Assembly: GCA_017548165.1 (NCBI GenBank)
Contig: JAFYMW010000070.1
Location: 1-34,447 of the forward strand
Source of the DNA: Bacteroidaceae bacterium
Lineage (GTDB): Bacteria; Bacteroidota; Bacteroidia; Bacteroidales; Bacteroidaceae
DNA length: 34,447 bases
Direction: 5' to 3'
Part shown: positions 8,388-15,739 of the stretch, piece after piece
Layout of the letters: every line of letters starts with the position of its first letter
How positions within the stretch are numbered: position 1 is the stretch's first letter
Translations under genes and position numbers: made by a program
Notes under the pieces: model-generated
Seen by the model: only the letters and a program-made list of their open reading frames with translations
Told to the model about the DNA's origin: nothing
Databases searched by the model: none

Positions 8388-9179
8388 ATGCGAGTAATTA
8401 TCGAACCTAATTACACTGAGTTGAGCCGTTGGGCTGCCGAGTATGTTGCTGCACGTATCAATGCAGCAAACCCCACCCCCGAGAAGCCCTTTAAGTTGGG
8501 TTGCCCCACTGGTGGTTCTCCCCTTGGTTTGTACAAGAACCTGATCGAGATGTACAAGGCTGGTAAGGTTAGCTTCGAGAACGTAGTTACCTTCAACATG
8601 GACGAGTATGTTGGTCTGCCCGAGGAACATCCCGAGAGCTATCACAGCTTCATGTGGAACAACTTCTTCAGCCACATCAACATCAAGAAGGAGAACGTTC
8701 ACATCCTGAACGGCAACGCTGAGGATCTGGAGGCAGAGTGCGCTGCTTACGAGGCTGCTATTGAGGCTGCTGGTGGTATCGACCTGTTTATGGGCGGTAT
8801 CGGCCCCGACGGTCACTTGGCTTTCAACGAGCCCTTCTCTTCTCTGACAAGCCGTACACGTATCAAGAGCTTGACAACTGACACCATCATCGCTAACAGC
8901 CGTTTCTTCGACAACGACGTGAACAAGGTGCCCAAGACTGCTCTGACTGTAGGTATCGGCACTGTTATGGATGCTAAGGAGGTTTTGATCGTATGTAACG
9001 GTCACAACAAGGCTCGTGCCCTGCAGCACGCTATCGAGGCTGGTGTGAGCCAGGAATGGACTATCTCTGCCCTGCAGATGCACCCCCACGCAATCATCGT
9101 TTGCGACGAGGCCGCTACCGCTGAACTGAAGCACGGCACATACCTGTACTTCAAGGACATCGAAAAAGACAACCTGTAA
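8388..9179 (+). CDS. nagB: Glucosamine-6-phosphate deaminase
   Basis: The enzyme converts glucosamine-6-phosphate to fructose-6-phosphate and ammonia, the last step of cytoplasmic GlcNAc catabolism. At 263 residues it has the usual length. Family motifs are intact: the phosphate loop [10 protein letters not shown] (41-50), NMDEY with catalytic Asp72, and [13 protein letters not shown] with Asp141, His143 and Glu148. Codon choice is strongly biased (AAG, AAC, GGT, CGT), suggesting high expression. It is the only plus-strand member of the local amino-sugar block; GH20, nagA and glmM lie across the repeat array on the other strand. I see no clear TAnnTTTG box in its leader, which holds an AT-rich stretch and a repeat fragment. 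Confidence 0.97.
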   Translation: MRVIIEPNYTELSRWAAEYVAARINAANPTPEKPFKLGCPTGGSPLGLYKNLIEMYKAGKVSFENVVTFNMDEYVGLPEEHPESYHSFMWNNFFSHINIKKENVHILNGNAEDLEAECAAYEAAIEAAGGIDLFMGGIGPDGHLAFNEPFSSLTSRTRIKSLTTDTIIANSRFFDNDVNKVPKTALTVGIGTVMDAKEVLIVCNGHNKARALQHAIEAGVSQEWTISALQMHPHAIIVCDEAATAELKHGTYLYFKDIEKDNL

Positions 9180-9227
9180 AAAAACACAAGACCCACCCTA
9201 TCCCTCCCTGCAGGGAGGGGACTGACA

Positions 9228-9265
9228 AAACTGAGGCAGTGCGTGGCACTGCCTCAGTTTTTGTG
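9228..9265 (+). terminator. nagB terminator
   Basis: A stem pairs AAACTGAGGCAGTGC (9228-9242) with GCACTGCCTCAGTTT (9246-9260), followed by TTGTGTTT. It starts 48 nt after the nagB stop and is a typical intrinsic terminator. A separate perfect palindrome CCCTCCCTGCAGGGAGGG lies just before it at 9202-9219. Confidence 0.9.
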
Positions 9266-9312
9266 TTTATACCAAGGAGTAGAAAGTGAAAACCACACAC
9301 CGCGCCAGCAGA

Positions 9313-9460
9313 CTGTCCCCCTGAGACAGGGGAGACGAGGAGCGAAGCGACGGAGGGGGTGGATAAAACAAGCAGAAAATAACTAGAACTAAACTGGCAA
9401 ACTACTACCTATCCACCCCCTCCCCACTGCGTGGTACTCGCCCCTGTCCCAGGGGGAGAA
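9313..9460. repeat. Palindromic repeat, copy B
   Basis: The left arm is 9313-9366 and the right arm 9410-9460, with an AT-rich loop. The inner ends pair (GGAGGGGGTGGATA with TATCCACCCCCTCC). The left arm folds on itself around CCCCTGAGACAGGGG and the right arm around CCCCTGTCCCAGGGG. The right arm also contains CCAC-TGC-GTGG. Confidence 0.9.
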
Positions 9461-9517
9461 AGTGGATGCTCGGTCATTGCAGGAATATTATGAATATATT
9501 CACATCGCGACAGCAAA

Positions 9518-9653
9518 CTGTCCCCCTGAGACAGGGGGACGAGGAGCGAAGTGACGGAGGGGGTGGATAAGAGCACTCGCCGCTCGCTACTATCTAATTA
9601 CCTATCCACCCCCTCCCCACTGCGTGGTACTCACCCCTGTCCCAGGGGGAGAA
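9518..9653. repeat. Palindromic repeat, copy C
   Basis: The left arm is 9518-9570 and the right arm 9603-9653. The left arm contains a perfect hairpin, GTCCCCCTG and CAGGGGGAC around a 3-nt loop. The spacer between B and C (AGTGGATGCTCGGTCATTGC and on) recurs after copies D and E. The period from B to C is 193 nt. Confidence 0.9.
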
Positions 9654-9766
9654 AGTGGGTGCTCGGTTATTGCATAATCTATAGTTCTGTTACATCACGT
9701 AAGCATAACAAAGAATAAAAACAATCTCCAAACACAATAAGCATACCATCATAACGTTATACCAAT

Positions 9767-10171
9767 ATGGAAGACCCTCAGCACAACAAGAAAGAGTATA
9801 GGCACAATCTCAGGCAACGGAAAGAGATGCGTCAGACGCTACGAACACACGGAACTTCTGCCGAAGCAATGATGTGGAAAATACTCAAAGGAAGACAGTT
9901 GGAAGGAGCTAAATTCCGTAGGCAGTTCAGTATCGAACCATACATCCTTGACTTTTACTGCCCTGAATGTCGTATCTGTATAGAATTGGACGGAGACGGT
10001 CACTATAGTGCTGATGGTTACGAGCATGACCAAAAGCGCAGCAAATACCTATATGATGTACACGGCATCACCACTTTTAGGTATGAGAACAAGGATGTGT
10101 TTAAGTATCCAGAAGCTATCAGCAAACAGATTTGTGAACTTATTAAGACCAAAAGAGAGGAATGTAAGTGA
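9767..10171 (+). CDS. DUF559 / Vsr-like endonuclease-fold protein embedded in the repeat array
   Basis: This 134-residue protein fits the DUF559 family of small restriction-endonuclease-like (PD-(D/E)XK, Vsr-related) proteins. Visible motifs are TSAEAMMWKILK (30-41), KFRRQ (49-53), LDFYC with Asp62, IELDGDGH with Glu73, Asp75 and His79, then HDQKRSKYL with Asp88 and Arg91, and TTFRYEN with Arg105. All expected acidic positions are present, so it is probably catalytically competent. The gene sits between repeat copies C and D. The spacer that should lead into a repeat left arm departs into the gene, and the gene is followed 7 nt later by a lone right arm. No TAnnTTTG promoter is apparent. The target is unknown; a role in repeat spread or processing is my inference. 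Confidence 0.85.
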   Translation: MEDPQHNKKEYRHNLRQRKEMRQTLRTHGTSAEAMMWKILKGRQLEGAKFRRQFSIEPYILDFYCPECRICIELDGDGHYSADGYEHDQKRSKYLYDVHGITTFRYENKDVFKYPEAISKQICELIKTKREECK

Positions 10172-10178
10172 ATGTTAC

Positions 10179-10230
10179 TTATCCCCCCCCTCCCCACTAC
10201 GTGGTACTCACCCCTGTCCCATGGGGAGAA
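10179..10230. repeat. Palindromic repeat, copy D (right arm only)
   Basis: Only the right arm is present (TTATCCCCC...GTGGTACTCACCCCTG...GGGGAGAA), starting 7 nt after the DUF559 stop codon. The matching left arm is absent because the nuclease gene occupies its place. Confidence 0.85.
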
Positions 10231-10394
10231 AGTGGATGCTCGGTCATTGCAGGAACACTGTGATTACAATTTCATCGCGCCAGCAAACTGTCCCCCTGAG
10301 ACAGGGGGAGAAAGTGGATGCTCGGTCATTGCAGGAATACTGTGATTACAATTTCATCGCGCCAGCAAACTGTCCCCCTGAGACAGGTGGGACG
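10231..10394. repeat. 82-nt direct tandem repeat with a fused left/right arm
   Basis: Units 10231-10312 and 10313-10394 begin AGTGGATGCTCGGTCATTGC and are nearly identical. The first ends in a minimal hairpin (10288-10312) where the left-arm start CTGTCCCCCTGAGACAGGGG runs straight into the right-arm end GAGAA; the inner arm halves and loop are missing. Confidence 0.85.
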
Positions 10395-10499
10395 AGGAGC
10401 GAAGTGACGGAGGGGGTGGATAAAACCACTCACTACTACCTAGATTACCTATCCACCCCCTCCCCACTGCGTGGTACTCCCCCTGTCTCAGGGGGAGAA
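10370..10499. repeat. Palindromic repeat, copy E
   Basis: The left arm is 10370-10423, the loop about 26 nt, and the right arm 10450-10499. It is followed by the usual spacer start GTGGATGCTCGG. Downstream, (G)TTAGGGGAGAGTCCG occurs twice (10575-10590 and 10601-10616), a separate short direct repeat. Together copies C to E fill the gap between the DUF559 gene and the GH20 terminator. Confidence 0.9.
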
Positions 10500-10630
10500 A
10501 GTGGATGCTCGGCTATTGCAGGAACACTAAGTCCCCTTTTTCCTGTTGTAACTATTCCCCTCTCTTGCAGAGGGATTAGGGGAGAGTCCGGCTTTTTGGG
10601 GTTAGGGGAGAGTCCGATCTCCACATAAGA

Positions 10631-10665
10631 CAAAAAATATGGAGCACGCATTCGTACTCCATATT
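10631..10665 (-). terminator. Terminator of the first GH20 gene
   Basis: The hairpin pairs AATATGGAG (10636-10644) with CTCCATATT (10657-10665), with inner ACG/CGT pairing. On the minus strand it is followed by a run of T (the A-run at 10632-10637). Confidence 0.8.
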
Positions 10666-10686
10666 CATTATACACAACGGTCCTTA

Positions 10687-12720
10687 TTACTTCACGTAGT
10701 TCCAAATCTTGAGGTCCTTGACGGTGCTCTTGAAGTCACCGGCATTGCGGAGAGGGAAGACGAGGGTGCGCTGGTAGAAGAGCTTGGCACCATCGGTGTT
10801 GTACATCTCCACGTTCTTCATGTTGGGATCGGAAATGTAGTTTGCCTTGTTGCTCTCGTTGATGGTGTAGAGCATCTTGACACCAAGTTCTTCGTGCTGC
10901 TTGCCATTGACCAGAAGACGAGTCATCTTGTTGTTGCCCTGGATGGTAATCTCAACGGTCTGACCAACGGGAACTCTGTAGTTGAAGGTGTTCAGATAAC
11001 CATCGCGCTCGAAACCGAGTTTGCCTTCCCTGGGATCAGAAAGATAGAAATTGGTATGCTTAGAACTGAAGAGCTTAGTACCCTTCTGCTCCTTGGCACC
11101 AGTCACCTTGAATGAAACGGTGTAGTCGTAACCTATTTCCTCGTAGGGAAGTGTTGCGCCAGCCTTCACATCAGCGAATTCAGCAACGAGCGACTGTTTC
11201 TTCTCGCCCAGGCGACCCAACCAGTTCACACCGGGAGCCTCGCTCAGATCCCAACGCTTAGCATCCCATTCTGCATAGGGCAGAGAGGTCTTGCTTGCCG
11301 ACCAGCACTTAACAGCAATAGTCTGCAGTGCAGGGAATGTGCGGTGATGTACGTCGTAGGTAGAGATACCATTGCCATGATGGTCGTTCCATACTGCAAA
11401 CATACCACCGAGAATATCGGGATCGTTCTCCTCGAACTGAACGCCACCGATGTTGGCAGGTGTCCAGCTGTTGTAGAGGTACTGACAGTTCAGATAGTCG
11501 TAGTAGTAACCTGCTGCAGGAACGATGTATACCAGACCATCGGGGATAGAAACCAGCTTATAACCCTGCTCCTTCATGTCCTTGGGCTGAGCATATGGAT
11601 TGTGCCAGATGTTCATGATTACGTTCTCGCTCTTTACAGGAGTCTCGCCATTAGCGTGTGTCAGTGCACCCCATACCATAGCCTGCTTGCCAAAGCTCTC
11701 AATGAAGCGGATATAGTGATCGGTGAACTCACGGAACTTCTCCACTACCTTCTTATCGCGATTGCTGTACTCATCGGTACCGATATTTACACGCTTGCCA
11801 CGGAATACGGGGTTCTTGCCCTCGAGGTATTCACGGAATACGCTATCGATGAAGGGATAGGTCTCGGGGTGGAACATATCCAGGTGATCCATGCCATACT
11901 CCTTGCTGCCCAACTGGGGCTTGTAGTGTACGAAAGCAAGGCTGTGTGCGGGAACGTCGATTTCGGGAATTATCTCCACGTAGTTGTTCTCGCCCAAGAT
12001 CTGCAGGTCGATGAACTCCTGCTTGGTGTAATGACCATCCTTAGAGGTCAGACCAGGATGCAGTGTGCTCTCCAGACGGAAGCCAGAGGGAGTCTTGTCC
12101 CAATCATTGCCAAAGAACTGACGGAAACCGTTGTCGTTGAGGTGAACCTGCAAAGCATTCATCTTGTAGTAAGCCATCACCTTTACCAGGTCGTTCAGAT
12201 AATCTATGGGCATGAACTTACGACCAACATCAACCATGAAACCGCGCAACTCATAAACAGGGACATCAACAGTCTCACCCTTGGGCAGAGCTGCGTTCTG
12301 CTCAGACATCTGCAACAATGTACGTGTAGCCCAGAAAGCACCCTGAGTAGTAGCTGCGGTAACAGTAACGTACTTGTCGATATTCATACGGTAACCTTCC
12401 TTACCCAATGCCTTGTCGTTCTTCTTCAGGACGAAAAGAATGTCGCCAGCCTTGGGACTGCCGCTCTTGACTGTAAGACTCTTGCCAAACATTGCCTCAT
12501 AGTCGGCAGCGAAAGCCTTGGCTACACGCATCAGTTCCTTGTTGCCACCCTTTACACAAACCACGCCAGAGAGTGCTACCTCACCCTCGGCACCAGTCCA
12601 TGACTGAAGCTCGGGGATAACGAAAGGCTTGGGGTTGACGTCGGCATATGCCATACCAGATGCAAGCATCATGCATGCACAGATGAGCAAACGCCCTACT
12701 CGCATTAACTTTTTCTTCAT
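10687..12720 (-). CDS. Secreted GH20 beta-N-acetylhexosaminidase with C-terminal LamG-like domain
   Basis: The 677-residue protein starts with a signal peptide (MKKKLMRVGRLLICACMM...AYA). A GH20b-type N-terminal domain follows (about 30-155). The catalytic barrel starts near ELRGFMVDVGRKFMP (157-171), includes HLNDNG (193-198) and EIDVPAH (253-259), and has the catalytic pair in NIGTDEYSN (Asp316, Glu317). The C-terminal 150 residues (VSFKVTG...TNFYLSD...RLLVNGKQ) look like a LamG/concanavalin-type sugar-binding fold. The motif reads IGTDEY rather than the common HxGGDE, and HLNDN rather than HLTDD, so this is a divergent branch; lacto-N-biosidase or dispersin B-like activity is possible. It likely releases GlcNAc-containing sugars outside the cytoplasm for NagA/NagB. 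A good promoter lies at 12777-12808. Confidence 0.93.
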   Translation of the reverse strand: MKKKLMRVGRLLICACMMLASGMAYADVNPKPFVIPELQSWTGAEGEVALSGVVCVKGGNKELMRVAKAFAADYEAMFGKSLTVKSGSPKAGDILFVLKKNDKALGKEGYRMNIDKYVTVTAATTQGAFWATRTLLQMSEQNAALPKGETVDVPVYELRGFMVDVGRKFMPIDYLNDLVKVMAYYKMNALQVHLNDNGFRQFFGNDWDKTPSGFRLESTLHPGLTSKDGHYTKQEFIDLQILGENNYVEIIPEIDVPAHSLAFVHYKPQLGSKEYGMDHLDMFHPETYPFIDSVFREYLEGKNPVFRGKRVNIGTDEYSNRDKKVVEKFREFTDHYIRFIESFGKQAMVWGALTHANGETPVKSENVIMNIWHNPYAQPKDMKEQGYKLVSIPDGLVYIVPAAGYYYDYLNCQYLYNSWTPANIGGVQFEENDPDILGGMFAVWNDHHGNGISTYDVHHRTFPALQTIAVKCWSASKTSLPYAEWDAKRWDLSEAPGVNWLGRLGEKKQSLVAEFADVKAGATLPYEEIGYDYTVSFKVTGAKEQKGTKLFSSKHTNFYLSDPREGKLGFERDGYLNTFNYRVPVGQTVEITIQGNNKMTRLLVNGKQHEELGVKMLYTINESNKANYISDPNMKNVEMYNTDGAKLFYQRTLVFPLRNAGDFKSTVKDLKIWNYVK

Positions 12721-12776
12721 AATACTGTGTTTAGATTAGTAATATAATACGTTATTTATTAGTCTTGATTTCCGTA

Positions 12777-12808
12777 CAAAGATAAGGATTTATTTCCGTT
12801 TTTGCAAA
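12777..12808 (-). promoter_or_regulatory. Promoter of the first GH20 gene
   Basis: On the minus strand, a -33 TTTG (12805-12808), a 20-nt spacer and TATCTTTG (12777-12784) form a near-consensus Bacteroidetes promoter, 56 nt before the start codon. Confidence 0.8.
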
Positions 12809-12810
12809 TG

Positions 12811-12839
12811 AAAAGCCGTCGCTCAGAATGAACGACGGC
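12811..12839 (-). terminator. nagA terminator
   Basis: GCCGTCG (12815-12821) pairs with CGACGGC (12833-12839), and on the minus strand it is followed by TTTTCATTT. It separates nagA from the GH20 promoter, so the two genes are probably separate transcription units. Confidence 0.8.
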
Positions 12840-12888
12840 CTATATATATATAAATAAGGTATAGAACCTTACCTAAGAAATGCTGGTT

Positions 12889-14052
12889 TTAGAACAGTGT
12901 GTTCTCGATAATCTTACCCATCTGCCATACACAACGTACGTTGAGGTCGTGGTCGAGGATAAGGATATCGGCATCCTTGCCACGTGAAAGAGAACCCTTG
13001 CGGTCGTAGCATCCCATGATGTGGGCTGGAGTCTCGCTGACCATACGGCAAGCGTCTTCCAGAGGAATCTCTGCCTGCTGTACTGCAGTGCGGATGAGAC
13101 GGTCCATAGTGGCAACAGAACCTGCAAGAGCAGAACGGTCGGCAAGCTTGCAGACACCATCCTCAATGATTACGCGAGGATCAAATGCCTGTGCATCGTT
13201 GCCTGCTGCTGCTACTGCCAAAGCATCGGTGATAAGAGCCATACGCTCAACACCCTTGATCTTGTAGCACATACGCATAATAGTGGGGGGTACGTGGATA
13301 CCGTCGGCAACAACCTCAACGGTCATATCGTCCATCAAATATACGCTCTCTACGGTGCCTTCGTACTTGTACTCGCCCTTGTTGTGGAAACCTGGCATAG
13401 CATTGTAGAAGTGAGTCACATGAGTGAAACCACATTCGAAAGCTGCCTTGACATCCTTATACTCTGCTGCAGTGTGCGCTATAGAAGGAAGAATACCCTT
13501 GGAAGCACAATATTTACCAAACTGCAATGCACCGGGCATCTCGGGAGCTGCATCCCAACGTGCAAGACAAGGACTGTTCTCTACGATGGGGATGTACTCG
13601 TTGGGATCGGGGTTCTTGATGCATTCGGGAACCTGTGCACCTGCCTTACCGGGATTCAGGTAATGACCTTCGAGGTGTAGACCCAAGATGGGGCTATTGG
13701 GCTCTGCCATAAGCTTGTTACAAGTGGCAACAGCCTTCTCAATCATAGGAATGGTGCTAGAGCTAAGTGTGGGATAGATACTGGTGGTACCATACTTGGC
13801 ATGTGCAGCACATGCTACACGGAATGCTTCTTCCTCGCCTTCCTGAAAGTCGCGACCGCCACCACCATGGATGTGCATCTCAATACCACCGGGCACTACA
13901 TACAAACCCTTGGCATCAACAACCTGAGCACCGATGACTGCAAGGTCACAATTGGTAACCTCAAGAATTTTGTTATCTCTGATGATAACACTGCCATCCT
14001 TCAACCATCCCTGTGGGGTGAGGATGCGTGCGTTGATAATCTGTGTTAACAT
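12889..14052 (-). CDS. nagA: N-acetylglucosamine-6-phosphate deacetylase
   Basis: The enzyme removes the acetyl group from GlcNAc-6-phosphate, giving the NagB substrate. At 387 residues it has the typical length. The metal-dependent amidohydrolase motifs are complete: MHIHGGGG (His60, His62), LHLEGHYLNP (Glu128, His130), IAHTAAEY (His193), THVTHFYNAMPG (His211, His214), DGIHV (His253) and ITDAL with catalytic Asp276. It lies downstream of glmM on the same strand with hairpins in the 94-nt gap. No TAnnTTTG box was found directly before it, so it may depend on read-through from glmM. Confidence 0.96.
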   Translation of the reverse strand: MLTQIINARILTPQGWLKDGSVIIRDNKILEVTNCDLAVIGAQVVDAKGLYVVPGGIEMHIHGGGGRDFQEGEEEAFRVACAAHAKYGTTSIYPTLSSSTIPMIEKAVATCNKLMAEPNSPILGLHLEGHYLNPGKAGAQVPECIKNPDPNEYIPIVENSPCLARWDAAPEMPGALQFGKYCASKGILPSIAHTAAEYKDVKAAFECGFTHVTHFYNAMPGFHNKGEYKYEGTVESVYLMDDMTVEVVADGIHVPPTIMRMCYKIKGVERMALITDALAVAAAGNDAQAFDPRVIIEDGVCKLADRSALAGSVATMDRLIRTAVQQAEIPLEDACRMVSETPAHIMGCYDRKGSLSRGKDADILILDHDLNVRCVWQMGKIIENTLF

Positions 14053-14081
14053 AATTTTCTTCTTTTGTTTTATTATTAAAA

Positions 14082-14130
14082 TAGCCCAGGATAGTATCCC
14101 GGGCTACTCTGCCACGGGACACAATCCCGT
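14082..14130 (-). terminator. Two hairpins between glmM and nagA
   Basis: Reading on the minus strand, a hairpin at 14130-14114 (ACGGGA with TCCCGT) is followed by one at 14106-14082 (TAGCCCGGGAT with ATCCTGGGCTA, one mismatch) and then TTTTAATAATAAAAC. The second looks like an intrinsic terminator or attenuator for glmM. Confidence 0.65.
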
Positions 14131-14146
14131 TTAGTATTATTATATT

Positions 14147-15535
14147 TTATACCATTGAATAAACTACATCCATGATATCCTTGCCCAACTGGTCGGCAGC
14201 CTCCATGGTGCTTGCCTCGGAATATACGCGGATGATGGGTTCGGTATTGGACTTACGCAGATGTACCCACTTGTCGGGGAAATCAATCTTAACACCGTCG
14301 ATGTCGTTAACCTCCTGATCCTTGTAGAGCTCCTTAACCTTCTCCAAAATAGAGTCAACATCGGTACCAGCAGTGAGGTCGATGCGGTTCTTGGCAATCT
14401 GATAGGGAGGATAGGTAGCGCGCAACTCGCTGGTCTTCATACCCTTCTTAGCCAAATATGTGAGCATCAAAGCAATACCTACCAAAGCGTCGCGACCGCT
14501 GTGTGCAGCAGGATAGATGACACCGCCATTGCCCTCGCCACCGATAACGGCATTTACCTCGCGCATCTTGGTAACAACATTAACCTCGCCTACTGCAGCT
14601 GCGCTGTATTGGCAACCTTCGTACTTGTTGGTAACGTCGCGCAGAGCACGGGTAGAGCTCAAGTTGCTTACAGTGTTACCGGGAGTGTGCTGAAGGATGT
14701 AGTCGGCGACGGTAACAAGTGTGTACTCCTCGCCATACATGGTGCCATCCTCGCAGAACATAGCCAAACGGTCTACGTCGGGGTCTACTACGAAAGCAAT
14801 GTCGTGCTCGCCCTTCTCCATCAATTCCTTGATTTCAACAAGGTTCTTCTCCAAAGGCTCGGGATTGTGCTGGAAGTCGCCAGTAGGTTCTGTAAACAAA
14901 CCAGTGATCTTTTCTACGCCGAGCTGCTCGAGCAACTTGGGAAGGATGATGCCGCCAACACTGTTGACTGCATCGAAAGCTACCTTGAAGTGTGCGTTGC
15001 GCACTGCCTCAACGTCAACGAGGTCAAGGTTAAGAACCATATCGATATGCTTCTGGTCGTAAGAGTCGTCCTCGGTGTACTTACCAAGATGATCTACGTC
15101 AGCATACTCGAAATCCTCTGCCTCGGCAATGCGAAGAACCTCCTCGCCCTGCTCCTTGTTGAAGAACTCGCCCTTCTCGTTGAGAAGCTTCAAAGCATTC
15201 CACATACGGGGATTGTGACTTGCTGTAAGAATGATACCGCCATCGGCACCTTCCATGGTTACAGCAACCTCGGTGGTGGGAGTGCTTGCAAGACCGATGT
15301 TGACAACATCAAAGCCCATACCCATAAGGGTACCACAAACAACATTCTTTACCATCTCGCCAGAAATACGAGCATCACGACCTACTACGATCTTGTTGCT
15401 GCCTACGGGCGAAGTCTTGCGAATTACTGTTGCATAAGCACTAACGAACTTGACAATGTCAAGAGGATTGAGGGTGTCACCAGCCTTACCGCCAATGGTA
15501 CCACGAATACCGGAAATGGATTTGATAAGTGTCAT
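14147..15535 (-). CDS. glmM: Phosphoglucosamine mutase-like phosphohexomutase
   Basis: The 462-residue alpha-D-phosphohexomutase has the catalytic serine in TASHNP (Ser106), the metal loop DPDVDR (Asp251, Asp253, Asp255), the sugar loop GEGNGG (from Glu334) and the phosphate loop RKSNTEPIIR (427-436). Bacteroidales proteins of this type are usually assigned as GlmM, which makes glucosamine-1-phosphate for peptidoglycan and LPS. Its place next to nagA supports an amino-sugar role, but phosphomannomutase/phosphoglucomutase activity cannot be ruled out from sequence alone. CAAATATA at 15575-15582 gives TATATTTG on the minus strand as a candidate -7 box. Confidence 0.85.
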   Translation of the reverse strand: MTLIKSISGIRGTIGGKAGDTLNPLDIVKFVSAYATVIRKTSPVGSNKIVVGRDARISGEMVKNVVCGTLMGMGFDVVNIGLASTPTTEVAVTMEGADGGIILTASHNPRMWNALKLLNEKGEFFNKEQGEEVLRIAEAEDFEYADVDHLGKYTEDDSYDQKHIDMVLNLDLVDVEAVRNAHFKVAFDAVNSVGGIILPKLLEQLGVEKITGLFTEPTGDFQHNPEPLEKNLVEIKELMEKGEHDIAFVVDPDVDRLAMFCEDGTMYGEEYTLVTVADYILQHTPGNTVSNLSSTRALRDVTNKYEGCQYSAAAVGEVNVVTKMREVNAVIGGEGNGGVIYPAAHSGRDALVGIALMLTYLAKKGMKTSELRATYPPYQIAKNRIDLTAGTDVDSILEKVKELYKDQEVNDIDGVKIDFPDKWVHLRKSNTEPIIRVYSEASTMEAADQLGKDIMDVVYSMV

Positions 15536-15574
15536 AGGTATACTTTAAGTTAAATTTTTAATGATTTTCTCATA

Positions 15575-15582
15575 CAAATATA
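15575..15582 (-). promoter_or_regulatory. Candidate -7 box of glmM
   Basis: TATATTTG on the minus strand fits TAnnTTTG and lies 39 nt before the glmM start. No clear -33 element was seen. Confidence 0.5.
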
Positions 15583-15667
15583 CTGATTTTTCTTTAGATG
15601 TCTACTCTAGTTGATTACATTTCTTATAGGGAGGTCCCGTTTTTAAAGGCTTTTTTAGATAAATGTC

Positions 15668-15698
15668 TTTGAGCAATACCATATTTTGTGTATCTTTA
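15668..15698 (+). promoter_or_regulatory. Promoter of metF
   Basis: TTTG (15668-15671), a 19-nt spacer and TATCTTTA (15691-15698) form a promoter one base from consensus, 41 nt before the metF start. Confidence 0.65.
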
Positions 15699-15739
15699 CA
15701 CACCTTTTTACATTATAGTTAGAAAAAGAATACTGAAAA

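Noticed and set aside
9296..10520. CRISPR array as an explanation for the regularly spaced repeats
   Set aside because: The spacers are conserved rather than unique, the repeats are long inverted pairs, and no cas genes are present.
9296..10520. Classical insertion sequence or transposon carrying the DUF559 gene
   Set aside because: No transposase, no target-site duplication and no terminal inverted repeats enclosing the gene as a unit were found; several repeat copies lack any gene.
10008..10628. A 206-codon open frame on the plus strand
   Set aside because: It begins inside the DUF559 gene in another frame and then runs through the palindromic repeats; the peptide is just the repeat translated several times.
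11344..12603. A 419-codon frame on the plus strand opposite the first GH20 gene
   Set aside because: Antisense shadow of the GH20 enzyme, without any family signature or promoter.
12845..12861. A 17-mer (TATATATAAATAAGGTA) shared with 33056-33072, both after stop codons
   Set aside because: It is low-complexity AT-rich sequence in opposite orientation to the preceding genes; chance or AT bias explains it as well as a repeat family.
14261..15553. A 430-codon frame on the plus strand opposite glmM
   Set aside because: It is an antisense shadow of a confidently assigned gene with strongly biased codons; the peptide shows no recognisable domain.
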